Below are positions 1 to 5,352 of a DNA stretch of 7,938 nt, one piece after another. The stretch's first letter is position 1. Every line of letters begins with the position of its first letter. A program made the position numbers and the translations under genes. The stretch is from assembly GCA_030917205.1 (NCBI GenBank), contig JAUPVE010000028.1, positions 1-7,938 of the forward strand, given 5' to 3'. Under the pieces are notes generated by a model. It made no database searches and had not been told where the DNA came from. It was given only the letters and a program-made list of their open reading frames with translations. Origin of the DNA: Patescibacteria group bacterium (GTDB lineage Bacteria > Patescibacteriota > Patescibacteriia > UBA1558 > GWA2-36-10).

Positions 1-50
1 CCTGCCACTGCATGATTGCAGGGCGAGGCGAGCGGAAGCGAAGGAGAGTG

Positions 51-482
51 TCAGAAGTTGGGCTTGGTCCATTCGTTGAGCATGACGCGCTGCCATTCTT
101 CGCTCTCGTAACGAATGATGCGACAGTTGTGTCGCGCCAGCTCTTCGAAGCTCTTGTAGCTCGCGAGGGTTTTTATTCCCCTCAAGTTACACCCATAGAT
201 GTTTCGCTCGCTGGTGACGATCAGAACATTCGAGTTCGTGTCCATCACCGTGCCGGTGCGGTCGATTACGATGTCGCCCTTGCGGATATGGGTGAGCTGT
301 TTGTAGAGATCGCTCTGCTCGATCGGCATGTTGGCCAGCATCTGCTGCTTGATGGTTAGTCTGGCCTTGCCAAGTTCGATGGTCACCATGAGAAAGCCGA
401 TGGCGAGTATGGCGAAGAGGGCGACAAAGTAGACTTTGCCACTGATCGGCTGGGTACCCTTCTTAACATTGTGGATAGCCAT
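51..482 (-). CDS. Hypothetical single-pass membrane protein, 143 aa
   Basis: I do not recognise the family. What can be seen is a short positively charged N-terminus (K7, K8, K16), one clear hydrophobic segment at about residues 17-36 (VYFVALFAILAIGFLMVTIE), and a 105-residue soluble part. That part is rich in beta-type stretches (IVIDRTGTVM, VLIVTSE) and ends in an acidic/aromatic helix. It is probably a membrane-anchored protein; the charge bias suggests the N-terminus stays inside. The start is well supported: AAGGAG at 490-495 (minus-strand reading) lies 7 nt upstream of the ATG, the best SD in the window. A consensus promoter lies further upstream. The stop is TGA. Base composition is much richer in GC than the plus-strand genes, and the gene faces the opposite way, so it may have a separate origin. 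The plus-strand reading frame inside it (12-359) looks like its shadow. Confidence 0.7.
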   Translation of the reverse strand: MAIHNVKKGTQPISGKVYFVALFAILAIGFLMVTIELGKARLTIKQQMLANMPIEQSDLYKQLTHIRKGDIVIDRTGTVMDTNSNVLIVTSERNIYGCNLRGIKTLASYKSFEELARHNCRIIRYESEEWQRVMLNEWTKPNF

Positions 483-499
483 TTTCTCTCTCCTTGTTT

Positions 500-560
500 G
501 GCAGTTTCCTGCCTGTTCTGACGATCTCTTGCGAGAGAACTGTGTGGCCTAAGAATAGGC
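500..560 (-). promoter_or_regulatory. Structured 5' leader with three consecutive 5-bp hairpins
   Basis: The leader of the minus-strand gene contains three perfect hairpins of identical design, each a 5-bp stem with a 4-nt loop. In transcript order they are GCCTA-TTCT-TAGGC (560-547), TCTCT-CGCA-AGAGA (538-525) and GGCAG-GAAA-CTGCC (513-500). The last has a GNRA-type GAAA tetraloop and ends 4 nt before the SD (495-490). The stems are seen directly; a regulatory or RNA-stabilising role is inferred. I do not recognise a known riboswitch. Confidence 0.45.
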
Positions 561-583
561 GGAATTCCAGCGAAATACTCTAT

Positions 584-612
584 ATGATAGCATAAAATAG
601 ATAAATTGTCAA
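584..612 (-). promoter_or_regulatory. Sigma-70-type promoter for the minus-strand membrane protein gene
   Basis: Read on the minus strand, TTGACA (612-607) is followed after exactly 17 nt by TATCAT (589-584). The -35 is a perfect consensus match and the -10 matches at five of six positions. Transcription should start near 577, giving a leader of about 95 nt before the ATG at 482. Confidence 0.7.
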
Positions 613-645
613 GGTGTAGCTAAAGTGATTTTATTCTGATAAAAT
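606..645 (+). promoter_or_regulatory. Candidate promoter for the HIT-led operon
   Basis: Two readings are possible. One is an extended -10, TG-a-TAAAAT (637-645), which would start transcription around 651-653 and give an almost leaderless mRNA; this fits the lack of an SD before the ATG at 655. The other is TTGTCA (606-611), a 17-nt spacer and TTTTAT (629-634), whose -10 is weaker. In the second reading the -35 box overlaps the -35 of the divergent promoter (607-612). Confidence 0.45.
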
Positions 646-654
646 TAGAGCACT

Positions 655-1077
655 ATGCCATGCTTTTTCTGTGACATCCAAAAAAATGATGACCGCAAAG
701 TTGCGGAAAGCGTTTTTTTTAATGCTCGATTTTCTGAAGTCCCAGTATCAGATGGTAATTGTGAGATTTGGCCGAAAGAACACAGAGAGTCATGGTTTGA
801 ACTTAGTGAACTTCAGTGGTCTGATCTTTATAAAATAATCAAAGAAGTAAAAGAAAAAATTGAAACTAAGTATAAGCCAGATGGTTATAATGTTGGTTTT
901 AATGTTGATGTGGCTGGCGGTCAAAGCCAAAAACATATTCATCTTCATGTCATACCACGATATCTGGGTGATGTAGATAATCCGCGTGGTGGAGTCAGAA
1001 ATGTCATCCCCAGTAAAGGTGATTATTACAAATACATTTTGGACACATTACCGGAGAGAAAGAAATATATAAATTAA
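655..1077 (+). CDS. HIT-family nucleotide hydrolase/transferase
   Basis: This is a histidine-triad protein, a family that hydrolyses or transfers nucleoside phosphates at the alpha-phosphate (for example ApnA or aminoacyl/phosphoramidate adenylates). The triad HIHLHVI is at H94, H96 and H98, preceded by the usual GGQSQK stretch and followed by PRY. The N-terminal MPCFFC gives a C3-x2-C6 pair, and PKEH (H43) sits where HIT proteins often place a further zinc or structural histidine, so a bound zinc is plausible. At 140 residues the length is normal for a bacterial HIT protein. There is no clear SD and the start follows a possible extended -10 closely, so the mRNA may be leaderless. It is first in the operon, and the next gene starts 2 nt after its stop. 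The exact substrate cannot be read from the sequence. Confidence 0.9.
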   Translation: MPCFFCDIQKNDDRKVAESVFFNARFSEVPVSDGNCEIWPKEHRESWFELSELQWSDLYKIIKEVKEKIETKYKPDGYNVGFNVDVAGGQSQKHIHLHVIPRYLGDVDNPRGGVRNVIPSKGDYYKYILDTLPERKKYIN

Positions 1078-1079
1078 AA

Positions 1080-1532
1080 ATGGATATTATTATAGAAAAT
1101 ATAAGTATAGAAAAATTAGATCAGATAGTTGATTTTAATTATCAAATTTTTTTGGGCATGTACGAAAACGAGCCATATAGTTTAGATCAATATCAGAATA
1201 GATTAAAAGATAAAAAATATTTTATACTTAGCGCTATGGGCGATAATCAATTGCTAGGTGATGCAGTGTCATATGTAGATAGTGATAGTTTGTATTTATG
1301 GATCATGGGAGTAGATAAAAATTTTAGACGACATGGTATAGCTACAAAACTTTTGGATCATTCGGAAGAAATCGCGAAAGAAAATAGTTTAAAACAAGTC
1401 AGCGCCAAAGTCTACGATGTATCTCCAGAAATGAAAAGTTTTTTAGTCAGTCGTGGCTATGAATTATTAAAAATAGAAGAATCAGTTGTGGATAAAAAAT
1501 ATAACGCTAATTATTATTTATTAAAAATATGA
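1080..1532 (+). CDS. GNAT-family N-acetyltransferase
   Basis: GNAT enzymes move an acetyl group from acetyl-CoA to an amine on a small molecule or protein. The acetyl-CoA-binding motif A is clear: a beta strand LWIMGVD (73-79) followed by the pyrophosphate loop F-R-R-H-G-I-A (82-88) and helix TKLLDHSEEIAKE. Motif B-like KQVSAKVYDVS and the terminal SFLVSRGYEL (120-129) follow, as in RimI-like and small-molecule acetyltransferases. At 150 residues it is a complete single-domain enzyme. The gene is notably AT-rich (10 of 60 bases G/C at 1081-1140). It starts 2 nt after the HIT stop without an SD, and its TGA stop overlaps the next start as ATGA, so translation is probably coupled. The substrate is unknown. 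Confidence 0.88.
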   Translation: MDIIIENISIEKLDQIVDFNYQIFLGMYENEPYSLDQYQNRLKDKKYFILSAMGDNQLLGDAVSYVDSDSLYLWIMGVDKNFRRHGIATKLLDHSEEIAKENSLKQVSAKVYDVSPEMKSFLVSRGYELLKIEESVVDKKYNANYYLLKI

Positions 1533-2035
1533 ATAAGGTAGAGTATGTAGAACCAAGAAAAAATTATTTATCTTGGGATGATACCTTTATGCTAATGGCT
1601 GACTTGATTGCTGAAAGATCAAAAGATCCATCGACTATTACAGGAGCGGTAGTGGTTGATAGTGAGAATATTATTTTAGGTTTGGGCTACAATGGCTGGC
1701 CAAGAGGTGTGGGTGATGAGGTATTTTCTTGGAATAGAGAAGGTGGCTATGAAAAAGAAAATTATTTGAATACTAAATATCCGTATTTAGCCCATGCCGA
1801 GATGAATGCCGTATTGAATGCTAATAAATCTGTCAGAGGAGCAAAGGTTTATTGCCATCTTTTTCCTTGCAATGAATGTGCCAAAGTAATGATCCAAGCC
1901 GGTATAAAAGAATTAATTTATCAAGAAGATAAATACAATGATGTGGATATTTTTATTGCTTCTCGTCGTCTATTGGAAGCTGCTGGTATCAAGTTGCGTG
2001 AATATAAACCAAGTAAAAAATTAAGGATTGAATAA
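1529..2035 (+). CDS. dCMP deaminase (deoxycytidylate deaminase)
   Basis: It converts dCMP to dUMP, the substrate of thymidylate synthase encoded downstream. The zinc site is intact: H89-A90-E91 (zinc histidine and proton-shuttling glutamate) and P113-C114-x2-C117. The family signature ERSKDPSTITGAVVVD (29-44) and the loop YNGWPRG (54-60) match dCMP deaminases/ComE-type proteins better than free cytidine deaminases. At 168 residues the length fits the dCMP deaminase family. The start overlaps the acetyltransferase stop by 4 nt (ATGA). The stop is followed almost directly by the kinase start, and the kinase SD AAGGA lies inside this gene's last codons (2023-2027). Regulation by dCTP and dTTP is known for many members but cannot be confirmed here. 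Confidence 0.92.
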   Translation: MNKVEYVEPRKNYLSWDDTFMLMADLIAERSKDPSTITGAVVVDSENIILGLGYNGWPRGVGDEVFSWNREGGYEKENYLNTKYPYLAHAEMNAVLNANKSVRGAKVYCHLFPCNECAKVMIQAGIKELIYQEDKYNDVDIFIASRRLLEAAGIKLREYKPSKKLRIE

Positions 2036-2036
2036 A

Positions 2037-2588
2037 ATGGAAAAAAGAATTTTTGGATTTATTGGTATGATTGCTAGCGGTAAAGATACGGCCGCTGATT
2101 ATCTGGTCAAAAATTATCAAGCACAACAAATAAAATTTTCTAGTAGTCTGACAGATGTTTTGAAGCGTTTGTATATACCGACAGCTCGAGAAAATTATCA
2201 AGTACTTTCCAAAAGTTTGCGCGAAAATTTTGGTCAAGATTTGTTTTCTAAAATAGTAGCCAGTGATGTCAATAGTGCCACAGCAAATATAGTGGTAGTT
2301 GATGGTGTCAGACGGCCAATGGATATTGAAAATTTGAAAAATATTTCAGGTTTTAAACTAGTAGCTATTGATGTGGATGCTCAAACTAGATTTGAACGCA
2401 TCAAAAATCGAAAAGAAAAACAAGATGACTCTACTAAGACGTGGGAAGAGTTTCAAGCTGAAGATAAAGCTGAGGCAGAAATTGCTATCCCTGATCTTAT
2501 GGCGCAAGCTGATGTTAAAATTGATAACAATGGTAGTGTAGAGGATTTATATAAACAGCTAGATGAATTAATTTACCCTGTTAAATAA
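2037..2588 (+). CDS. P-loop nucleotide kinase-like protein (dephospho-CoA kinase / NMP kinase superfamily)
   Basis: The protein starts with a classical phosphate loop, GMIASGKDT, at residues 10-18 of the 183-aa product. A strand-ending D-G-V-R-R-P follows at about 89-94, then a lid-like arginine-rich stretch RFERIKNRKEKQDD, and near the end 'ADVKIDNNGSVEDL', a typical closing strand and helix of this kinase fold. The overall pattern resembles dephospho-CoA kinases and archaeal adenylate kinase-like (UPF0200-type) proteins. Its place next to dCMP deaminase and ThyA makes a (deoxy)nucleoside monophosphate kinase the more attractive guess, but substrate is inferred only. I chose ATG at 2037 over TTG at 2028: AAGGA (2023-2027) is 9 nt upstream of that ATG, and the TTG would lie only 1 base from this SD. 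The last codons and the stop lie inside the left arm of the inverted repeat 2572-2712. Confidence 0.75.
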   Translation: MEKRIFGFIGMIASGKDTAADYLVKNYQAQQIKFSSSLTDVLKRLYIPTARENYQVLSKSLRENFGQDLFSKIVASDVNSATANIVVVDGVRRPMDIENLKNISGFKLVAIDVDAQTRFERIKNRKEKQDDSTKTWEEFQAEDKAEAEIAIPDLMAQADVKIDNNGSVEDLYKQLDELIYPVK

Positions 2589-2612
2589 AATTTAAACAAA
2601 GTTTAAATTTTA
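2586..2612 (+). terminator. AT-rich hairpin, probable terminator of the HIT-kinase operon
   Basis: A perfect 12-bp inverted repeat (TAAAATTTAAAC, loop AAA, GTTTAAATTTTA) begins on the kinase stop codon and is followed by a T-rich stretch (AATTTAATTTTC). The stem has only one G-C pair, so termination strength is uncertain. The T tail is interrupted, and it could act in both directions. Confidence 0.5.
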
Positions 2613-2657
2613 AATTTAATTTTCGATTATATTTTGAATAGCTTGTAAGTAAATTAA

Positions 2658-2686
2658 TTCGTAATTAGTATTTAAATAGTTATAAT
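2658..2686 (+). promoter_or_regulatory. Candidate thyA promoter
   Basis: A perfect -10 box TATAAT (2681-2686) stands 17 nt after a poor -35, TTCGTA (2658-2663). Transcription would start near 2693, just at the right arm of the inverted repeat, so this mRNA would lack the left arm. The surrounding DNA is extremely AT-rich, where chance TATAAT matches are common. Confidence 0.45.
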
Positions 2687-2715
2687 AATTAAATTTATTT
2701 AACAGGGTAAAAATA

Positions 2716-3612
2716 ATGAAACAATATTTAGATCTGCTACAAAAAATAATGGATGAGGGAGTTGATAAAGGCGATAGAACTGGTGTAGGCACCAGGAGTG
2801 TCTTTGGTGTGCAGGCTAGATTTGACTTGGCTGATGGTTTCCCGCTACTTACTACCAAGAAAATGTTTTTAAAAGCTATTATTCATGAATTGATTTGGTT
2901 TGTCAGAGGTGATACCAATTTGAAATATCTAGTAGACAATGGTGTACGCATCTGGAATGAATGGCCTTTTCAAAAATACTTGGAAGCCAATGATTTGGCT
3001 AGTAAGTATCCGAAGTACACACCTGAATGGGAAGAGCAAATGCAAATTTATGTAGAGAAAGTAAAAACTGATGAACAGTTTGCAAAAGAGTGGGGTGATC
3101 TAGGACCGATCTATGGTAAGCAGTGGCGTGATTTTGGTGGCGTGGATCAGCTCAAAGATGTGATTGAGCGCATCAAAACCAATCCCAATGATAGGCGCAT
3201 GATAGTTTCAGCTTGGAATCCACCAGAAATACCCAAGATGGCTTTGCCACCTTGCCATTGTTTTTTTCAATTTTATGTTGCTGATGGTAAATTATCATTA
3301 CAGATGTACCAAAGAAGTTGCGATACTTTTTTGGGTGTGCCATTTAATATTGCCTCTTATGCTTTGCTTTTGATGATGGTAGCGCAAGTGACTGGACTGA
3401 AGCCTGGTACCTTTGTACATGTTTATGGTGATTTGCATATTTATCAAAATCATTTTGAACAAGTCAAAGAGCAGTTATCTAGGGAACCAAGGAAATTGCC
3501 AACTATGAAAATAAATCCGAATGTCAAAAATATAGAAGATTTTAAATTTGAAGATTTTACTTTAGAAAATTATGATCCGCATCCGGCTATCAAAGCGCCG
3601 ATTGCTGTATAA
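2716..3612 (+). CDS. thyA: Thymidylate synthase
   Basis: It methylates dUMP to dTMP using methylene-tetrahydrofolate and releases dihydrofolate. All key residues can be found: R21 in DRTG, E58 in [12 protein letters not shown], the catalytic cysteine C180 in [10 protein letters not shown], the dUMP phosphate/base contacts in QRSCD (R200, S201, D203), N211 in FNIASYALL, and H241/Y243 in GDLHIYQNH. The C-terminus ends in API-AV as in the classical enzyme, where the last residues close over the active site. At 298 residues it is longer than the E. coli type (264). The extra stretch at about 86-125, between [10 protein letters not shown] and [10 protein letters not shown], resembles the insertion of the Lactobacillus-type enzymes. 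AGGG (2704-2707) is 8 nt before the ATG and lies within the right arm of the 2572-2712 repeat. folA starts 2 nt after the stop. Confidence 0.97.
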   Translation: MKQYLDLLQKIMDEGVDKGDRTGVGTRSVFGVQARFDLADGFPLLTTKKMFLKAIIHELIWFVRGDTNLKYLVDNGVRIWNEWPFQKYLEANDLASKYPKYTPEWEEQMQIYVEKVKTDEQFAKEWGDLGPIYGKQWRDFGGVDQLKDVIERIKTNPNDRRMIVSAWNPPEIPKMALPPCHCFFQFYVADGKLSLQMYQRSCDTFLGVPFNIASYALLLMMVAQVTGLKPGTFVHVYGDLHIYQNHFEQVKEQLSREPRKLPTMKINPNVKNIEDFKFEDFTLENYDPHPAIKAPIAV

Positions 3613-3614
3613 AT

Positions 3615-4118
3615 ATGAAACAAACAACTATCAGTATCATAGTAGCTATTGCTCGTGACAGGGGGATTGGCTACCAAAATAAATTATTGGTACATTTGCC
3701 GCCAGACTTGAAGCATTTCAAAGCTATTACTTCGGGGCACGCTATCATTATGGGACAAAAGACTTTTGAATCTATTGGTAGACCTTTGCCAAATCGAGAA
3801 AATATTGTCTTGTCTTTGGATAAAAAGTTTAAAGTGGAAGGCTGCCAGGTGTTTGATAACATTGAAACTGCTTTAGAATTTGCTCGTCAATCAGAGCAAA
3901 CGAAAAATCCAGATAATCCTGAAGCATTTTTTATTGGTGGTGCTTCTATTTATAAACAAGCTATGCAGTATGCTGATAAATTGTACATCACTTTGATTGA
4001 TGCTCAATATCCCGCTGACACCTTTTTTCCAGACTATAGTGATTTTAAAAATATTATCAAAGTAGAAGAGCAAGAACACGAAGGTCTTAAATTTAAATTT
4101 TTGGAATTAACAAAATAA
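3615..4118 (+). CDS. folA: Dihydrofolate reductase
   Basis: It reduces the dihydrofolate made by ThyA back to tetrahydrofolate with NADPH. The family signature is present: ISIIVAIARDRGIG (6-19), the acidic active-site residue D31 in HLPPDLKHFK, IIMGQKTFESIGRPLPNRENIVLS (44-67) with the NADPH-binding GxKT and R-x-L-P-x-R pattern, and FIGGASIYKQAM (106-117). At 167 residues the length is normal. Unusually, the usual Pro-Trp pair after the Met20-loop region (LPW in most bacterial enzymes) is Leu25-Val26 here, so the conserved tryptophan that contacts the substrate site is missing. This could alter folate or antifolate binding. It starts 2 nt after thyA without an SD, so it is probably coupled to thyA translation. 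Confidence 0.94.
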   Translation: MKQTTISIIVAIARDRGIGYQNKLLVHLPPDLKHFKAITSGHAIIMGQKTFESIGRPLPNRENIVLSLDKKFKVEGCQVFDNIETALEFARQSEQTKNPDNPEAFFIGGASIYKQAMQYADKLYITLIDAQYPADTFFPDYSDFKNIIKVEEQEHEGLKFKFLELTK

Positions 4119-4122
4119 ATGA

Positions 4123-4229
4123 ATCCAGTTAGAAATTCACTGGATAATGTTTTTGGCAAAAAGTAGTATGGTTTGTATAAATTTTACTTTAAGTAATAAA
4201 AATTTTTATAAATAAATTTCTAACTGGAT
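4123..4229. repeat. 107-bp palindromic intergenic element with 15-bp terminal inverted repeats
   Basis: ATCCAGTTAGAAATT (4123-4137) and its exact inverse AATTTCTAACTGGAT (4215-4229) bound the gap between folA and dut. The left arm can also pair locally: ATCCAGT (4123-4129) with ACTGGAT (4139-4145) around a 9-nt loop, which excludes the long-range pairing. A 14-bp AT palindrome (ATAAAAATTTTTAT, 4196-4209) lies before the right arm. The right arm covers the bases just upstream of dut and the AT of its ATG. The arms loosely resemble those of 2572-2712 (shared CCnGTTAnA core), so both may belong to one family. Confidence 0.65.
4153..4181 (+). promoter_or_regulatory. Sigma-70-type promoter for dut
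   Basis: TTGGCA (4153-4158), a 17-nt spacer and TATAAA (4176-4181) give five of six matches in each box. Start of transcription is expected near 4188, about 40 nt before the dut ATG, between the two arms of the inverted repeat. This transcript would contain only the right arm. Confidence 0.6.
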
Positions 4230-4650
4230 GAAGATTAAAATCAAAAAATTAGTACCTGAAGCGACATTACCACAAATTGGTCGAGTTGGTGATGCGGCTA
4301 TGGATCTCGTAGCTTGCAAAGATTATACGCTAGCTAAAGGCGAGAAAGTTTTGATTTCTACAGGTATTGCTATGGCCATCCCAGCTGGCTTTTGGGGAAA
4401 TATCAGGGATCGCTCGGGCCTAGCTGCCAAGCATGGCCTGCACACTATTGCCGGTGTGATTGATCCAAATTATCGTGGTGAAATATTGGTAGCCATGGTC
4501 AACCTTGGTAGCGAAGATTATCAGATCAAAGTCGGTGATAGAATTGCCCAGATGTTGATCCAAAAATTTGAAGATATTGAGATAGAGGAAAGTAGTGAGC
4601 TAGAAGAAACTAATCGGGGAGAAAAAGGTTTTGGGTCTAGCGGATATTAA
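4228..4650 (+). CDS. dut: dUTP diphosphatase (dUTPase), trimeric type
   Basis: It cleaves dUTP to dUMP and pyrophosphate, which keeps uracil out of DNA and feeds ThyA. The five conserved motifs are all present: motif 1 GDAAMDL (21-27), motif 2 DRSGLA (61-66), motif 3 GVIDPNYRGEI (76-86) with catalytic D79 and base-stacking Y82, motif 4 GDRIAQM (103-109), and motif 5 RGEKGFGSSG (130-139), the flexible arm that closes over a neighbouring subunit. At 140 residues the length is normal for the homotrimer type. Motif 1 has AAMDL where AGYDL is more usual. No SD is visible: the bases before the ATG belong to the right arm of the inverted repeat 4123-4229. The gene is preceded by its own likely promoter, and the CoA-binding gene follows after 9 nt. 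Confidence 0.96.
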   Translation: MKIKIKKLVPEATLPQIGRVGDAAMDLVACKDYTLAKGEKVLISTGIAMAIPAGFWGNIRDRSGLAAKHGLHTIAGVIDPNYRGEILVAMVNLGSEDYQIKVGDRIAQMLIQKFEDIEIEESSELEETNRGEKGFGSSGY

Positions 4651-4659
4651 AAAAAATTT

Positions 4660-5037
4660 ATGCCATTTTCAGCCAAAAATATTATCGCCATAGTTGGTGC
4701 TTCCAACAATCCTGATAAATATGGATATAAAGTTTTAGCCGATTTACAATCAGCTGATTGGCATTTGATTCCTATCAATCCTAAAGAAGAAAATATTTTG
4801 GATCTTAAAGTTTACCATTCTATTTTGGATGTACCTGAGAAAATAGATGGTGTTGTTTTTGTGACGCAGCCAGCAGTGACAGAGCAGGTGTTACTAGAGG
4901 TTAAACAATTAGGTATAAAAGATGTTTGGTTTCAGCCAGGGGCTGCCAGTGATGGTGCAGTTTCTTTTTGTAAGATTAATGATATCAATTATATAAATGA
5001 TGCTTGTATAATGGTGGAGAAGAAAAATTTAAAATAA
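4660..5037 (+). CDS. CoA-binding domain protein (YccU-like)
   Basis: This is a small Rossmann-fold protein of the CoA_binding (PF13380-type) family, also found as one domain of succinyl-CoA/acetyl-CoA ligases; the stand-alone form has no firmly known reaction. Visible are the nucleotide loop IAIVGASNNPDKYGYKV (9-25), the second strand ending in IPINPKEENI (37-46), VVFVTQPAVT (65-74), the conserved DVWFQPGA (88-95), and near the end NDACIMVEKK with C116 in the place of the family's conserved RCIMVEH. At 125 residues the length is complete for a single-domain member. It starts 9 nt after dut without an SD and is the last gene before the GIY-YIG/palindrome insertion. A role in CoA or NAD-type ligand sensing is only a guess. 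Confidence 0.87.
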   Translation: MPFSAKNIIAIVGASNNPDKYGYKVLADLQSADWHLIPINPKEENILDLKVYHSILDVPEKIDGVVFVTQPAVTEQVLLEVKQLGIKDVWFQPGAASDGAVSFCKINDINYINDACIMVEKKNLK

Positions 5038-5063
5038 AAATTGTATTAAGAAAAGCGATTTTT

Positions 5064-5348
5064 ATGGAACAATATTTTGTTTATATTTTAGCCACATATA
5101 AAAATGGTACACTGTATACTGGTGTGACCAATGATTTATCTAGTAGAATTTGGCAGCACAAAAATAATTTATTACCGAGTTTTACCTCTAGATATGGTAT
5201 TCATAGATTAGTATACTATGAAATATTTGAAGATATATATGAGGCTATTTCTAGGGAGAAGCAAATAAAAAATTTATTAAGAAAAAAGAAAATAGAATTA
5301 ATTGAAAAAGAAAACCCAGAGTGGGAAGATATATATGATAAGCTTTAA
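5064..5348 (+). CDS. Single-domain GIY-YIG nuclease (YhbQ/UPF0213-like)
   Basis: This 94-aa protein consists only of a GIY-YIG endonuclease domain. The two defining tripeptides appear as V-Y-I (6-8) and Y-T-G (18-20). They are followed by the catalytic-type arginine R28 in SSRIWQHK, with H32, the LVYYE strand (49-53) and E65 in AISREKQIK, the metal-binding glutamate position. The family-typical tail LIEKENPEWEDIY closes it. I chose ATG 5064 rather than the in-frame ATG 5004, which lies inside the CoA-binding gene and would add 20 residues with no family similarity. There is no strong SD (a weak purine stretch AAGAAAAG). The gene is very AT-rich and its stop is 4 nt from the palindromic element 5353-5457. 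Stand-alone members are widespread in bacteria with mostly unknown roles in DNA cleavage or repair. Confidence 0.88.
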   Translation: MEQYFVYILATYKNGTLYTGVTNDLSSRIWQHKNNLLPSFTSRYGIHRLVYYEIFEDIYEAISREKQIKNLLRKKKIELIEKENPEWEDIYDKL

Positions 5349-5352
5349 TCTC

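Larger units (their letters stand above)
2572..2712. repeat. 141-bp palindromic intergenic element with 18-bp terminal inverted repeats
   Basis: TTTACCCTGTTAAATAAA (2572-2589) is exactly repeated in inverse orientation as TTTATTTAACAGGGTAAA (2695-2712). Inside it, AAATTTAATT (2612-2621) pairs with AATTAAATTT (2687-2696), whose last two bases are shared with the outer right arm. The hairpin 2586-2612 would stick out as a side branch, sharing four bases with the outer left arm. A further small hairpin lies at 2653-2669 (ATTAATT/AATTAGT, one G-T pair). The left arm codes for the last residues of the kinase and the right arm contains the thyA SD. It could be a miniature mobile element or an RNA-level switch. 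The repeats are seen directly; the function is inferred. Confidence 0.7.

Noticed and set aside
1..22. Possible terminator of the minus-strand gene: CCTGC (1-5) and GCAGG (18-22)
   Set aside because: Short 5-bp stem with no T-run on the minus strand; the window edge prevents a better judgement.
12..359. Plus-strand open frame of 115 codons
   Set aside because: It lies antisense to the minus-strand membrane protein gene, has no SD or promoter, and shows no recognisable domain; the minus-strand frame has both signals.
1530..1532. Recoded UGA (code 25)
   Set aside because: The acetyltransferase ends naturally at this TGA at normal family length, and it forms the usual ATGA overlap with the next gene.
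2028..2036. TTG start for the kinase-like gene
   Set aside because: AAGGA (2023-2027) is one base-step too close to TTG 2028 but well spaced for ATG 2037, and the P-loop strand begins right after that ATG.
2572..2712. CRISPR or tandem repeat array
   Set aside because: Only one inverted pair is present; there are no direct repeats with regular spacers.
2616..2858. Minus-strand open frame across the thyA gap and thyA start
   Set aside because: Low-complexity translation of AT-rich gap DNA and antisense thyA, with no start signals.
5004..5063. Upstream in-frame ATG for the GIY-YIG gene
   Set aside because: It lies within the CoA-binding gene and adds 20 residues before the conserved MEQYFVYIL start.
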